From Symbiodinium kawagutii (taxonomy: Eukaryota; Sar; Dinophyceae; Suessiales; Symbiodiniaceae), in NCBI GenBank assembly GCA_009767595.1, contig VSDK01022358.1, positions 422,579-486,578 of the forward strand: a DNA stretch of 64,000 nucleotides, read 5' to 3'. Positions 1 to 10,130 of the stretch are shown piece by piece (position 1 is the first letter of the stretch; each line of letters starts with the position of its first letter). The notes under the pieces are model-generated. The model was not told the DNA's origin and made no database searches. It saw only the letters and a list, made by a program, of their open reading frames with translations. Made by a program: the position numbers and the translations under genes.

Positions 1-203
1 GAAGTCCCAGATACTTACCTACCAGGAAGTCACCAGAAGTTCTAACCCAACACACGCTCAGGCTCAACCCTGAAGTTCACTCTGAGTCAGCAGAAGTCTT
101 TTCCTCATGTGGCCTTGAGCCAAAGCACGAAGTGATGCTCTGGTCTCTGAAGTACACCGTAGCCATACGAAGTGTGTGCATGGAGGCATGTATCTTGACA
201 TAA

Positions 204-343
204 CACCAACCAACCAACCAACCAACCAACCAACCAACCAACCAACCAACCAACCAACCAACCTGACATAACACCAACCAACCAACCAACCAACCAACCA
301 ACCAACCAACCAACCAACCAACCAACCAACCAACCAACCAACC
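204..343. repeat. (AACC)n microsatellite in two blocks
   Basis: Two runs of the tetranucleotide AACC/CCAA are separated by a copy of the same short leader (TGACATAACACC) that also precedes the first run, so the run plus its leader has been duplicated. The GW/LV-rich ORFs read on the minus strand are products of the repeat. Confidence 0.95.
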
Positions 344-888
344 AGATAAAATAGTAAAAAAACCAGCCAGCTCAATGGTTGCAATGACTACAGCTAGAAG
401 ATCTGTGGATCAGCTTGTAACTGTCGAGCTGTCCAAAACTTGGAAGGTTTCCACGCGAAAAAAACATCACTTCTGCGGACAGCAGCAGAAGTGGTGAATA
501 TGTGCCATGAAACAAGCATCATTAGCCATTATATACCCTACATACTACCTTATTCTCGCCATGATTAAACATCATCCAACAACTGACCATGCATGAAACA
601 TCTGCAACCTGGTGCTTGGATGAATTGCTAGACATCATCATGCTTGTACCTTCGGTATTCCATAAGCCACGGCAGTTCAAGCAAATAAATCATGGGATAC
701 CAACGTGAGGTTCCACCTTGAGGATATTTCATCACCTAGATGGTGTACAAGGTTCCAAGTATTTCCAACTAAGTACGTCAGTTCAACTGGATGGCAAATT
801 GTGGTGATACCCCCAGCATCATCCACCATCATCCTGGTTGTGTCACCAGCTGATTGCTGCTTGGAAAAAAATCACAAGCTATGGGGCA
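344..888. other. No gene seen
   Basis: AT-rich unique sequence. I see no convincing coding frame, RNA gene or long repeat. Confidence 0.5.
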
Positions 889-1071
889 GTGGGTCAAAAC
901 CCTTAGTCCCCCTGGTTCCCCTATCATCAACCCTTGTTGTCCCTGTTATTGTTGGTTATTATCCCCATTATTGGTTGGTTAACTGTTGGGGAAATCATTA
1001 TTGGGTTGTTTACCCCATTGGTGTTGGTTATTAACCCCCATGATTGGTTGGTTAAGAGCTTGACCCATAGC
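889..1071 (+). mobile_element. MITE-like family A, copy 1
   Basis: Starts with GTGGGTCAAAACCCTTAGTC and ends with TTGACCCATAGC, so the ends are inverted repeats built on TATGGGTCAA. The interior has CCCCTGGTTCCCCTATCA, TATTGTTGGTTATTATCCCC and TTGGTTGGTTAAGAGCTTGA, shared with the copies near 5.6, 37.8 and 46.5 kb. There is no coding capacity. This copy is longer than the others because it has an extra internal segment. Confidence 0.6.
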
Positions 1072-1707
1072 CGTATGGGACACAACCTGCTTCGACATCG
1101 CCCCCGACCTCCCGTTCCGTTCACTGCTTCCCTGCCCGCCCCACCTGCACTCCCATGCTGGAACCGAAACCTTTTTCCAGCAGGGATAACCTGAGGATGA
1201 ACCACGGTCAACCGCAACGGACGTCCACTTCGGTCATAGTGATTGGTTTTCAATATTGGTTCGACCATGGGTTGGCCAGCAATCAAAGTTTGCTATCAAG
1301 TGTGGCTTCAAGCATCAAATGTGGTGACCATTGTTTACAAGTATTCAGTCATGATTCTTGTTCCGAAGATATATGGTCACTAATGTCTACAGTAATCATG
1401 CTTGCGAATGCTTGACAAGTCATATGTCGTGTATTCATGATGGGAAGCATACCGCCCAAGAGAGCCGGTGAGTAAAGGCAGACAATTCAAACACCGAGTG
1501 CCAGAGGCCTAGCCATCAAACACAGGTGTGACCAGGATTGCAACAACAAGCCCTATATCAACAAATAGGTCACGCAAATAGTCCCAGCCCATCAAGCAAT
1601 CATATCATTACTTTTGTTTTTTTTCTGAGCATCATTAACACATGTTCTCTTGTCAAGTATCCGCTGAGCAATCATCATTTGAGCATAAACCAATCATCAA
1701 TTATTAT

Positions 1708-1806
1708 CTGGTTGGTGATTTAGACCCCTCTGAAAAACATCAGTCAATCAATCAACCATCCCAAATCATGGGGGGGAAATCAAAAAATGCTGAAAACCAC
1801 CAACAT
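1708..1806 (+). mobile_element. MITE-like family B, copy 1 (diverged)
   Basis: Begins CTGGTTGGTGATTTAGACCC and ends AAAACCACCAACATG, the inverted-repeat ends of the family at 8.6, 25.9, 28.3, 31.9 and 45.0 kb. The interior is diverged. Confidence 0.45.
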
Positions 1807-3110
1807 GTCATGTGTTGGCTGGTTATTCCCCCTACTCAACCACATCTTTAACCATAGTTCACCATAGAAAATTCCATGGAATTTCCCGAAGAAAACCATC
1901 ATTGCCTAAGCACCCGAGAATTCGCCTTACGTAATTCACTGCAGATTCCATCCATAGCATTGACCATGATAAATGACAGCCAGTTATTCACCATTGTTGA
2001 CCGCCATGGTTAACCACCATTAGTAACCACCATTATTCACCACCATTGACCACCATGAACCAGCACTATTCACCACAGCTCAGCCCCCTTGTGGGGTGTC
2101 GCCTAGCCTGATCTGCAGTAGATAGGTGAAGCAGAACTCGATGCAAGCGCAGCTGAAGCCCTGTAAAGATATGACCTGAGGACATGAGGTGGAGGGCTGT
2201 GAAGAGTCGTGGTGACCGAATGGTGGAGGTTAACCATGGTTTAAGTGGTTCATGTGGTGAAGTAATGGTTTGAGTGGTCCAACTTTAACCAACTGCTTAA
2301 CCAGCCAATGGTGGTGAAGTAATGGTATAAGTGGTTCACTAATAGTTCATTAGCTGGTTAAGCAATTGGTTATGGTGGTAACAATGGTTGAGAATGGTGG
2401 TAGTAATGATGGCGGCGATTGATGACCAAAAAACGGGTTACTAATTGTTGTACTTCCTTAGCATAGTTGATAACGCCTAAAAACCCCTAGAAGCACCATG
2501 GCTTAGCAGGGAAAACATCTCATAGGCTGGGTCCAGAGGGCGGCTCACAAGGGCGCGGAAAATGCATATGCACACATAGAACTCAGCGACTGGCAGATGA
2601 TATGTTCCCTTTGCAAGATTTTGTCTGACACTTCCGAACATGCAGCAAAAGCTTTCAAAGATGCGCTATCCCGTCCCAGTATGGCTTTACCAGAAACAGC
2701 AACAGCTGTGAGTATCTTGAGTACCCCAGTTGCTTGCGACATGCAAACTCCGCTTCCGATGCCTTGTGCAATTTCAACAAATCAGCCCATCGAGTATGTT
2801 TCTTGGGGATCACGCCCAGTTGATGACTAACCTTTGGGCTGGCAATTAGTTTGTAATCATGCTTCGTAGCATAAGAGAACTATACCACTACTTGAGTTTC
2901 TCACCATCGAGTAGCCACAGTACCGCTTCACCTCAAGTCTACCTGTGTTTTGTACCTCTACCACTACTTAGTGAACCACTTAGTAATCCTATGCTTAGCA
3001 TAGTTAGGTGAGTTGTCAGTTGTACCTAGTGGTCACTATAAGCCACTAAATGAGACCATCCACGCTGCCATCAAACTGAGAGTTACCCAACATTACCTGA
3101 GACTTCCCCA
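1807..3110. other. Degenerate ACCATT/GGTGGT-rich tract, no gene seen
   Basis: Many degenerate repeats of CACCATT and GGTTAATGGT types lie around 1980-2090 and 2210-2410. No coding frame is convincing. Confidence 0.5.
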
Positions 3111-3160
3111 ACCTTACCGTTGTACCCTAGGTATCCTAGGTCCACCAGCGCCTTGAAAGC

Positions 3161-3330
3161 TCACCACAACCGGCTTGTCACCGGCCAGGCAGCAGCGACC
3201 TGGATCGCCTTGTGCACCTGGTGCAGATAGCCCAAGGAGAAAGCTGCACCCAGCAGCCAAAAGGACCAGCTGCTGATGATGTACAGCAGCAACTCCCAAA
3301 GCAGCAGTGGGACATGGCTCCTCTGCCACC
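3161..3330 (-). CDS. Possible exon, hydrophobic (membrane) segment
   Basis: A GC-rich island in AT-rich surroundings with a minus-strand frame reading VPLLLWELLLYIISSWSFWL and onward, which would form a transmembrane segment. It lies within a longer open stretch (3161-3436). No family is recognised. Splice sites and gene extent cannot be fixed. A second open minus frame exists here, so the frame choice is tentative. Confidence 0.22.
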
Positions 3331-3439
3331 AAATGAAACCTGATGGTTTTTTATGCGCTGAAAAAACCAAATGAAACCTCGAAAATTTCAACGCTAGCGA
3401 GATCATCTCTCTGGAAAACCCAACATGCGCAACCAATCA

Positions 3440-3479
3440 AGCAAGCAAGCAATCAACCGATCAATCAATCAATCAACCG

Positions 3480-3522
<43 letters not shown>

Positions 3523-3552
3523 CATCAACCGACCAAGCAATCAATCGATTGA
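3440..3552. repeat. (AATC)n microsatellite
   Basis: Imperfect run of CAATCAAT/CAACCGAT units. Confidence 0.85.
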
Positions 3553-4123
3553 TCAGTCGATCATTCCAAACCCGGGTAAAACAAAAAATGTTTGAAACCA
3601 CCGACCAGAAACAAAATCCCACCGCGCAGAAGCAATGCGCTGCAGCCAGAACTTGATTGGTCAGCATCGTGGTTCGGGGACCAAAAAACGTCGCATCCTC
3701 AGCATCCTCGATGGGAACCAAAGACCAGCCCAGCAAGGCAACCTGCAATCATGAGCTGAAACAGCGCTGGTATGTGTTCACTATCCCTGAAGCCTACCAT
3801 ACAGAAAGCTCTTTCAAGTTCTCTCAGCGGCAAAACCATTGAAGAAAAAGTTGTTGCTGGAAAGGAAGGGCAGCTGCTGTTTCAAAAAGAAGCAGCTAAC
3901 CAACTGCATGAAGAAAAAAACTGATGAATCTAACCATCATTAAACATTATTCCTAACTGAACCACTAAGAACCGCACTGGGGCAACCATTAGTATACCAA
4001 CATCTGACCATTATTGTCTATCGTCCATCTGACAAACCTCAGCTTCAGCTCCAGAAACTTCGAACTCTGGAGCAAAGTCCAGCCCGGCAACCGACCCCAA
4101 CCTGACCAAGTATCATTGTTCCA

Positions 4124-4260
4124 ATGGCCAAAAGGGCCGGGCGGATGCAGGGGGTCGAGCAAGCTCGGTCACCATCCTCGGAAAGCGATTTCTCCTTTGC
4201 AGTCGATGATGATGACGATGATTTCGAGCAGGAGGAAGCCTGGAGACACAAACATGACAG
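4124..4260 (+). CDS. Possible exon, acidic/serine-rich
   Basis: Plus-strand frame with SPSSESDFSFAVDDDDDDFE, an acidic low-complexity stretch typical of disordered eukaryotic proteins, in a locally GC-rich island. The opposite strand is open too, so the assignment is weak. No family is recognised. Confidence 0.22.
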
Positions 4261-4995
4261 TCGCAAATCCAAAAACATCAGCATTCATCAGCCAAACATG
4301 ACCAATTAGCAAGGGACATATCGGAAGTCAACTAACATCAACTACAGCATGACATCAAGTCTTTTGAAACCACATCAACATGGAGAAAAAAACCATGCGA
4401 CCCAAACAGGCCGGACTGCCTCCCCACTTCCCGCCTCGGACACCGGCGAGGGCGCCAAGATGTCCGTGAATCGGTCGTGAGCCGCACAGTGCATCGATGA
4501 CTGCTCTGAGCCAAGACGTGACCGGTGCTGAGCATCGGAGCACTGGTGATACCCTTGGCCTGTTCACTGCGTCTTTCAGGTTTGGGAAACGAGTCAAAGG
4601 CACCTCCAAGTTCCGTGAGAATCAGCTGTTCAGGTGCTGTGTGTGCTATCCTTCCTTGTGCAATGATGCAATTTCACCATGATAACTTGAATCAAATGCG
4701 TGTGTATGGCACCTGCGGGTACTCGCCATCCCAGGCTGTTCACCTTCCATTAACCAAACTGGTGTTGGTCAGGATGTTTATCCAACCAGAAGCTTGAGTC
4801 TTTTGGCCGCCCATGCCTCTGCATACATATATTCTGAATCGAAAGCATACAACGAGACGCGGTCCAAACCACCGGATACAACCAAGCGCTGAAAAAAGCT
4901 CAAACAACTCGTGATCTTTGCTAAAAGGGAAATTTTGAATCAATCTGATGCACTCTTTGAACATGTCAAACCACCTTTGATTTGGTATGTTCTCC

Positions 4996-5385
4996 CTATA
5001 TTTCCCTTTGTGGTTCAATGGGTAACGGGTCTATGCAAATCACTGCATTCGTGGTAAAACTGATGATCTGCAAGGTGAAACTAGGGTTTGGCAAACTTTG
5101 TGGTGGCAAGATACCGTAGCCAGTTCCAGCAACCTGTGTTCCTTCAACATCGCTGGGGCAACCAATGGGAACTAAGCGACCCAGCACACAGTAACTTTTA
5201 TGGCAGCCAGTGAAGTGGAAACCCCCATCATGACGGAAGCTGAATTCCCAAGCAGGTGTTGAACTTGCAGGTCTGCCAGAGGCTAACATCCACAACTCTA
5301 GCGATTGACTCAACATCTGTGGATTTAGGTCCCAGCATCTTCTAGATGTGAATGGAAATACCCAGCCAGTGGTAATTCCGAGCAT
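4996..5385 (-). CDS. Possible exon, unknown protein
   Basis: Open minus-strand frame of 129 codons with mixed, non-repetitive composition, including WEFSFRHDGGFHFTGCHKSY. It has no recognisable domain. It may be a single exon of a spliced gene or chance. No supporting neighbour was identified. Confidence 0.2.
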   Translation of the reverse strand: MLGITTGWVFPFTSRRCWDLNPQMLSQSLELWMLASGRPASSTPAWEFSFRHDGGFHFTGCHKSYCVLGRLVPIGCPSDVEGTQVAGTGYGILPPQSLPNPSFTLQIISFTTNAVICIDPLPIEPQREI

Positions 5386-5573
5386 CGCCCCCAGCTTGAA
5401 GGTCTATGTCTTTTGCCGCTTCAACGTGCAGCACATTCTCCAGCTAATAACGACCCATGTCGCAGAAAATTGACCACAATGAACCGCCAAAAGCCATGCG
5501 GACCATACTGTTACAGGTTGATTGTGATAAATCAGGGTCAGCTACATGTCGACAGCCATGCAAACATGGCAGT

Positions 5574-5684
5574 GGGTCAAAATCCTGTACCCCCGGTTCC
5601 CCTATCATTGACTATTGTTTTCCCTAGTATTGTTCGTTATTATGCCCCATGAAATTGGTTGGTTAAGAGCTTGACCCATAGCCA
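5574..5684 (+). mobile_element. MITE-like family A, copy 2
   Basis: Begins AGTGGGTCAAAATCC and ends AGCTTGACCCATAGCC, with the family interior (CCCCGGTTCCCCTATCATTG, TTTTCCCTAGTATTGTT, CCCCATGAAATTGGTTGGTT). About 110 bp, non-coding, inverted-repeat ends. Confidence 0.65.
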
Positions 5685-6243
5685 TATAGTTGGTATATCC
5701 CCTAGTATTGTTGCTTACTAGCCACTATTATTAACCTTAACCAGCTAGTCAACCATTGGTTGGTTGCTTAATATTGACCCATGGACTTCATACACCACAC
5801 AGGCAATTCCAAACCACAGCTCCCCCGGCCTCTCAGTCTCGTAGGGCAATGAAGATCTGAAAATCCTGGTGTGTCCATACCGATCTTATGGGATTATCAG
5901 GGTTATAACCAATAATCACCAATCTTTTGGAAATACAATTGGGAAAATAAGTAATGCTTACCACCAACCAGCAAACTGTTGGTTTCCTTTCTCGAAACAA
6001 ACAGCACTTGGGTAGATTTGGAGGTTGCCAGCCCTCCCCGCAATTATTGTTTGTGTTCTGGATTTTGCATGCATACTTTGTTGATCTTGGAAACGTCCCA
6101 GAATAGTTTGATGGGGGGAGTCTCCAGGGCCCCTGTAATTGGTGGATCTTGGTGGTCAAAACAAGATTTTTCTGCTGATTTTCCCATCAACCCAATGAAC
6201 ACGTCATGCGTAACCAGAAAATAGCAACGTCTCACACCATCGC

Positions 6244-6480
6244 TCAGCAACATGCGCTGGTTGCTGATGACAAGCAACCCCCTGTACAAGCAACTTCTCC
6301 AAGCTTTTGAAGCTTAAGAATCATCCAACAGTGAACCTGTACGTGTTGCTGGTGAAGCTTGTAAGGGTCAACCAGCAGTTGCGTTTCTCTTGGAGCGATC
6401 CTTGGCCTTGCTGCAAGACCAAAGTCATAAACAATTTCTCTACCAAGAATCCATCCTTTAGGGTGGTGGCACCCTAGAAT
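6244..6480 (-). CDS. Possible exon, unknown protein
   Basis: Minus frame reading ILGREIVYDFGLAARPRIAP and continuing, with amphipathic helix-like composition. Open for 115 codons in total. No family is recognised, and the gene to which it would belong is not defined. Confidence 0.22.
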   Translation of the reverse strand: MLGCHHPKGWILGREIVYDFGLAARPRIAPRETQLLVDPYKLHQQHVQVHCWMILKLQKLGEVACTGGCLSSATSACC

Positions 6481-7360
6481 GGGGATGGCTGAAGCATGCT
6501 GAAGCCACCAAAAAGTCCCCAAAAAAGCTGGTTTTACCAGCAAAACTGGCCTTTTCAGCTGATCAGCGAGAATGCACTGCCTGTTTCGCAATCGTTTCGA
6601 CCATGGATATCTCGCTGGTGCGGGAAAAAAGGACCACTGGACACTCCAGCTGGCAAAGCACTGTATGGGTTTCAGGCTTGCAGAACCTCAAGCTGACTCG
6701 ATAAGAAGTGATTGCTTGGTATAGCTAATCTATGCCAATCTTACATTGGTTTGTAACCTATCCAGCCATCAAGTTCTGGGGAAATCCAGCACCAAGAACT
6801 GTGGAAAGCCGCGCCTCGCCCTGATAGTTCACCTCCCTTACCTGTTGCGGACGCGATCCCTGGCCATGGCTCAATAACATTCTCCATGGTTGCTTCGTAG
6901 CTTCCGCGAGTCTTGCCGCATCAGCTTTTTGCACCCCACCACAATACTAACAGAGTAAAGGCCACAGCTGGGTTTCCCTTTGACCGTCACGTAGAACTCT
7001 CAGTTGCCAACGTTTCTTGACAGAGGCTCTGGTAAGGGCGTGCATGATGGGCACCCTACGCAAAACAGCAGGGGCAGCTTGTGCGCGGCTCACGTGCTGC
7101 TTCCGTGCATTCTGAGGACGGGAGCACAGGGCTTTGCACAGGGCTTTAGCCCTCCCTGGTCCTCTGCCTGCCTTGTGGCACTACTTATCCACGAACTTTT
7201 TTCCCAGTCAACGCTATGGGGACTCAGCTTACGCCGGACTCCTAGAAAAAACATTACGCTGGCTCACGTGGGCTGCCTTTTCATTTACGGCGAAGGTTGT
7301 GATTGTGAGCCCCTTGCTACACAGGAACAATACGGTTTTGAGCGTGGCTCACGTGAAGTT
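6481..7360. other. No certain gene
   Basis: Mixed-composition sequence with overlapping plus-strand frames at 7004-7465 and 7134-7400, none with recognisable domains. I treat these as chance ORFs. Confidence 0.4.
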
Positions 7361-7499
7361 TCCTCTAGTGCATCTTTGGCGTACTGTTGTTGCTGCGTGA
7401 TTTCGTTGCGACAACTAAACTGGCTGATGCTGTTTGACGACATGGGTGTTTCTCAGAATATGTGACCTCCAGAAATGGTTGGTCTAGTACTACAAATGA

Positions 7500-7850
7500 C
7501 CGATAAACAAGATGATTCAGGTGAACCCTGACTTGAGAAAGCACCATATCATCACCTCCTTTGACATTGGTGTCACCTCTCATCCCGGAGGTCGCCTCTA
7601 TTTTGAAGCCAGGTAGGTCGGACTTGGGCGAACCTTGCCAGCCAGGGGAAACTCCCAGAGAGCTGTCGCTTGTGCAAGGGAAAACAGCAGATTGGAGGCT
7701 GATACTTTGGATGTCCTCGTGATGGTTTCGGGCAAAATGTGCTTCGCAACCTGAATTCCACGGGTGGTTAAATCTGTTTAGCAATAGAAGCCAGCATGAA
7801 ATTGTGTGAGAGTGTGACTGCTCATGCTGACTCATGTCCACATCGCTCAT
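7500..7850 (-). CDS. Possible exon, unknown protein
   Basis: Part of a 161-codon open minus frame (7365-7850) with varied composition. It has no domain I recognise and no splice evidence. Confidence 0.18.
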
Positions 7851-8171
7851 TCATCAATTGTGTCGATTACATTCTTACAAACTACCCTGAAACATGGTTC
7901 CAAACAGTCATGATAATATGGCATGATCCTTTTTGCACCAATCCGAGCTGTACATCTTACATGGATTACAATCCCAAAATGACAATTTGGGATATGTAAA
8001 CCTGAGATATGGTCTGCGTAATCCTAGCAAAATATACATCTGATGGTTTCAGATCCCAAGAAAAGAGAACACATTAACTCGGTGTAAATGTATATACATA
8101 TGTGTATGTATATATATATATATACGACATTTAAATATTTAAATATAGAGATCATAAATAGACATATGTGT

Positions 8172-8459
8172 AAATACATACATACATACATACATACATT
8201 ACATTACATTACATTACATTACATTACATTACATTACATTACATTACATTACATTACATTACATTACATTACATTACATTACATTACATTACATTACATT
8301 ACATTACATTACATTACATTACATTACATTACATTACATTACATTACATTACATTACATTACATTACATTACATTACAATACAATACAATACAATACAAT
8401 ACAATACAATACAATACAATACAATACAATACATACATACATACATACATACATACATA
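8172..8459. repeat. Compound TACA/TACAT/TACAA microsatellite
   Basis: The order is TACA units (8172-8198), then TTACA/ACATT units (about 8199-8376), then ACAAT units (8377-8429), then TACA units again (8429-8459). One tract has four phases, framed by the same tetranucleotide. Confidence 0.95.
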
Positions 8460-8604
8460 AAATATACACCAGCCACAGTTTTCCATCCCCGCACTTGGTC
8501 CCCGCGCTGAGTAAGTCCTGGAAGACATCCAGACCTTCTCGACCCTCAGAACTTCGCGGCTTTGTTGGCTCGGAAAAATGCGAAGCTAAGTCCAGTCCAC
8601 TCAT

Positions 8605-8688
8605 ATCTGGTTGGTGGTTTCAAAAGTCAATAACCATTTGTTAATAAACACTAGGAAAAACAAACATGTTTAAAACCACCAACCAAAT
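8605..8688 (+). mobile_element. MITE-like family B, copy 2
   Basis: Ends are ATCTGGTTGGTGGTTTCAAA and TTAAAACCACCAACCAAAT, a long terminal inverted repeat. The interior has ATAACCATTTGTTAATAAAC and ACTAGGAAAAA, shared with the other copies. No coding capacity. Confidence 0.7.
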
Positions 8689-8820
8689 ATCAATTGATGT
8701 CGGTTGATAATGGTTATTCATAGGGGATCATGACCAACAACAATGGTGAAACAACTACTACATGGTTGCTTCTGAATAGCTGGGGGTACCCCCACTCATC
8801 ATCCGTTATTCTAGTCATTT

Positions 8821-8825
8821 TTGCT
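8821..8825. other. Putative 5-bp target-site duplication, left
   Basis: TTGCT directly before the 5' LTR compares with TTGGT (17381-17385) directly after the 3' LTR: four of five bases match, the usual TSD length for copia integrases. Weak on its own. Confidence 0.4.
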
Positions 8826-8919
8826 TGCTGAAGGTATGGTTCGCTACCCAGCATGTCCAAATACCGAAGACCTTTTGATAGCTCAAGCAAAACAAGGGTT
8901 TCGGGTGGCTAAACCTCAG
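8826..8919 (+). repeat. 5' LTR (94 bp)
   Basis: Starts TGCTGAAGGTATGG and ends GCTAAACCTCAG. It matches 17287-17380 except for G at 8897 against C at 17358. The LTR is very short for an autonomous element. It starts with TG and ends CAG (or CA with one shared base). Confidence 0.95.
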
Positions 8920-8931
8920 GGTTATGAGCCC
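8917..8931 (+). promoter_or_regulatory. Primer-binding site, half-tRNA (tRNA-iMet) type
   Basis: CAGGGTTATGAGCCC is the reverse complement of GGGCTCATAACCCTG, which as I remember it is the anticodon stem-loop of yeast initiator tRNA-Met (anticodon CAU in the middle). Drosophila copia is known to prime from a 39-nt half of tRNA-iMet at this internal region rather than from the tRNA 3' end. The position directly at the LTR edge is what a PBS requires. Confidence 0.8.
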
Positions 8932-9059
8932 AAACTAGCTGCCATGGAAAGACGATCCAAATCGATACCACCAAATCCTTTTTGGTCATCCACTACGAAG
9001 GAAGAATGGAGGTTGGTTGCTGCTAGGCCTGATGATTTACCCAGGGTGCCATCGAAAAT

Positions 9060-10130
9060 ATGAGCCATGGTGAGGAAGCTCCCAGGCGAAATCCCAGGCA
9101 TAGATCCAGAAGTCGACCAGAGCTCCGAGGACCGAGGGAAGAGGGAAAGGAAGGAGCGACCTTCGAGACACCCGTAGGTGGAAAGGAAGAGACCAAGAAT
9201 AGGGAGAAGAGGTGGAGACGTATGAAGAAAGATGAAGATGAAGATGAAACAGCCCAGGAACTCCAGAGGGGACTGGAGAAAGCCATGGTAGATCATCTAC
9301 ATCAAGAGAATGAGAAGTTAAAACAAGAAATTGAAATCCTGAGAAGTCGACAAGCAAGTAGCGGGTCAGCTGCGGGCGGATCGATGGATGTAAGCAGGTC
9401 TAATCAATCGTGGTCGGAAGTGGAAGCAGAGGTAAAGACCCCCAGAAGACGAAAGCTTCAGGACGAACGATGCACCCCAGGAGGAACCAGAGTACCTCTT
9501 GGAACACCGCCAAAGGAAGAAGATGAGCCTATGCCTCTTCCGCCACCGTTGCCACCATACCCCAGGACCGAAGAAGTTCGCTATGAAAGAGTGGATGTGC
9601 ATGGCAGAGCTCGAAGGGAAGAGAGGGAATGGAGGCCAAGAAGGGAAGAGGAAAGGAGGCTGATAGAAAGAGATGGTAGTGTATGGACTGTCGGAAGCCG
9701 AAGCCATAGGGACACAGGGAGAAGCGGAAGAGTCCAAGATGAGGATGAGGAGAGAAGTGTTGAGCTGTTTGAGGAGTTCGAGAGGTGGCAGAGAGAAAGG
9801 GCCATTGCTCGCGGAGAACAGCCGCAAAGAAGTGAGGACGTGGAGCCGACATCGATATGGTGGACCCCGCCAACAGGAGGAGGCGAAGACATCTTCATTG
9901 AGAAGGATGGAAGACTGATGACGTCCCAGGAATACCGTGAGGAGACAGCTCAGGAGTTCTATGGACGTCGAGAAGCCCAGTTGCGAGCACTTCGAGAACT
10001 CAGGCCAGCAGAGGGAATCAGTCGTGCACCTGAGTACTGGAACACCCCAGCGCAGAAGGAAGGAGGCGAAGGAAACCCCAAAGGAAGGCTTGGGATGAGC
10101 GGAATCGAAAGTGCTGCTATAAAGAAGTGA
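9060..10130 (+). CDS. Retrotransposon ORF1, charged N-terminal Gag region
   Basis: A 356-residue ORF, very rich in Arg and Glu. Residues about 78-100 (LQRGLEKAMV... HLHQENEKLKQEIEIL) form a leucine-spaced coiled coil suited to Gag assembly, and the remainder is predicted disordered. It has no catalytic motif. The ATG overlaps the TGA of the frame that runs through the LTR and PBS (ATGA), and its own TGA overlaps the first GTG of ORF2 (GTGA). ORF2 continues directly with Gag sequence in the -1 frame. ORF1 and ORF2 were therefore probably one reading frame separated by an indel, or are joined by recoding. The true start could lie elsewhere; 9060 is the first ATG of this frame. Confidence 0.7.
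   Translation: MSHGEEAPRRNPRHRSRSRPELRGPREEGKEGATFETPVGGKEETKNREKRWRRMKKDEDEDETAQELQRGLEKAMVDHLHQENEKLKQEIEILRSRQASSGSAAGGSMDVSRSNQSWSEVEAEVKTPRRRKLQDERCTPGGTRVPLGTPPKEEDEPMPLPPPLPPYPRTEEVRYERVDVHGRARREEREWRPRREEERRLIERDGSVWTVGSRSHRDTGRSGRVQDEDEERSVELFEEFERWQRERAIARGEQPQRSEDVEPTSIWWTPPTGGGEDIFIEKDGRLMTSQEYREETAQEFYGRREAQLRALRELRPAEGISRAPEYWNTPAQKEGGEGNPKGRLGMSGIESAAIKK

Noticed and set aside
110-125. Spliced-leader relic (CTTGAGCCAAA) on the minus strand
   Set aside because: Only 11 bases match and no gene follows on that strand. Chance is likely.
204-343. Telomere-like repeat
   Set aside because: The unit AACC is a tetranucleotide, not TTTAGGG or a similar telomeric repeat, and it is interstitial.
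8821-9063. 80-codon ORF across the 5' LTR and PBS
   Set aside because: It overlaps the LTR, which occurs again at the 3' end without continuing as a protein, and shows no domain. Noted only for its ATGA overlap with ORF1.
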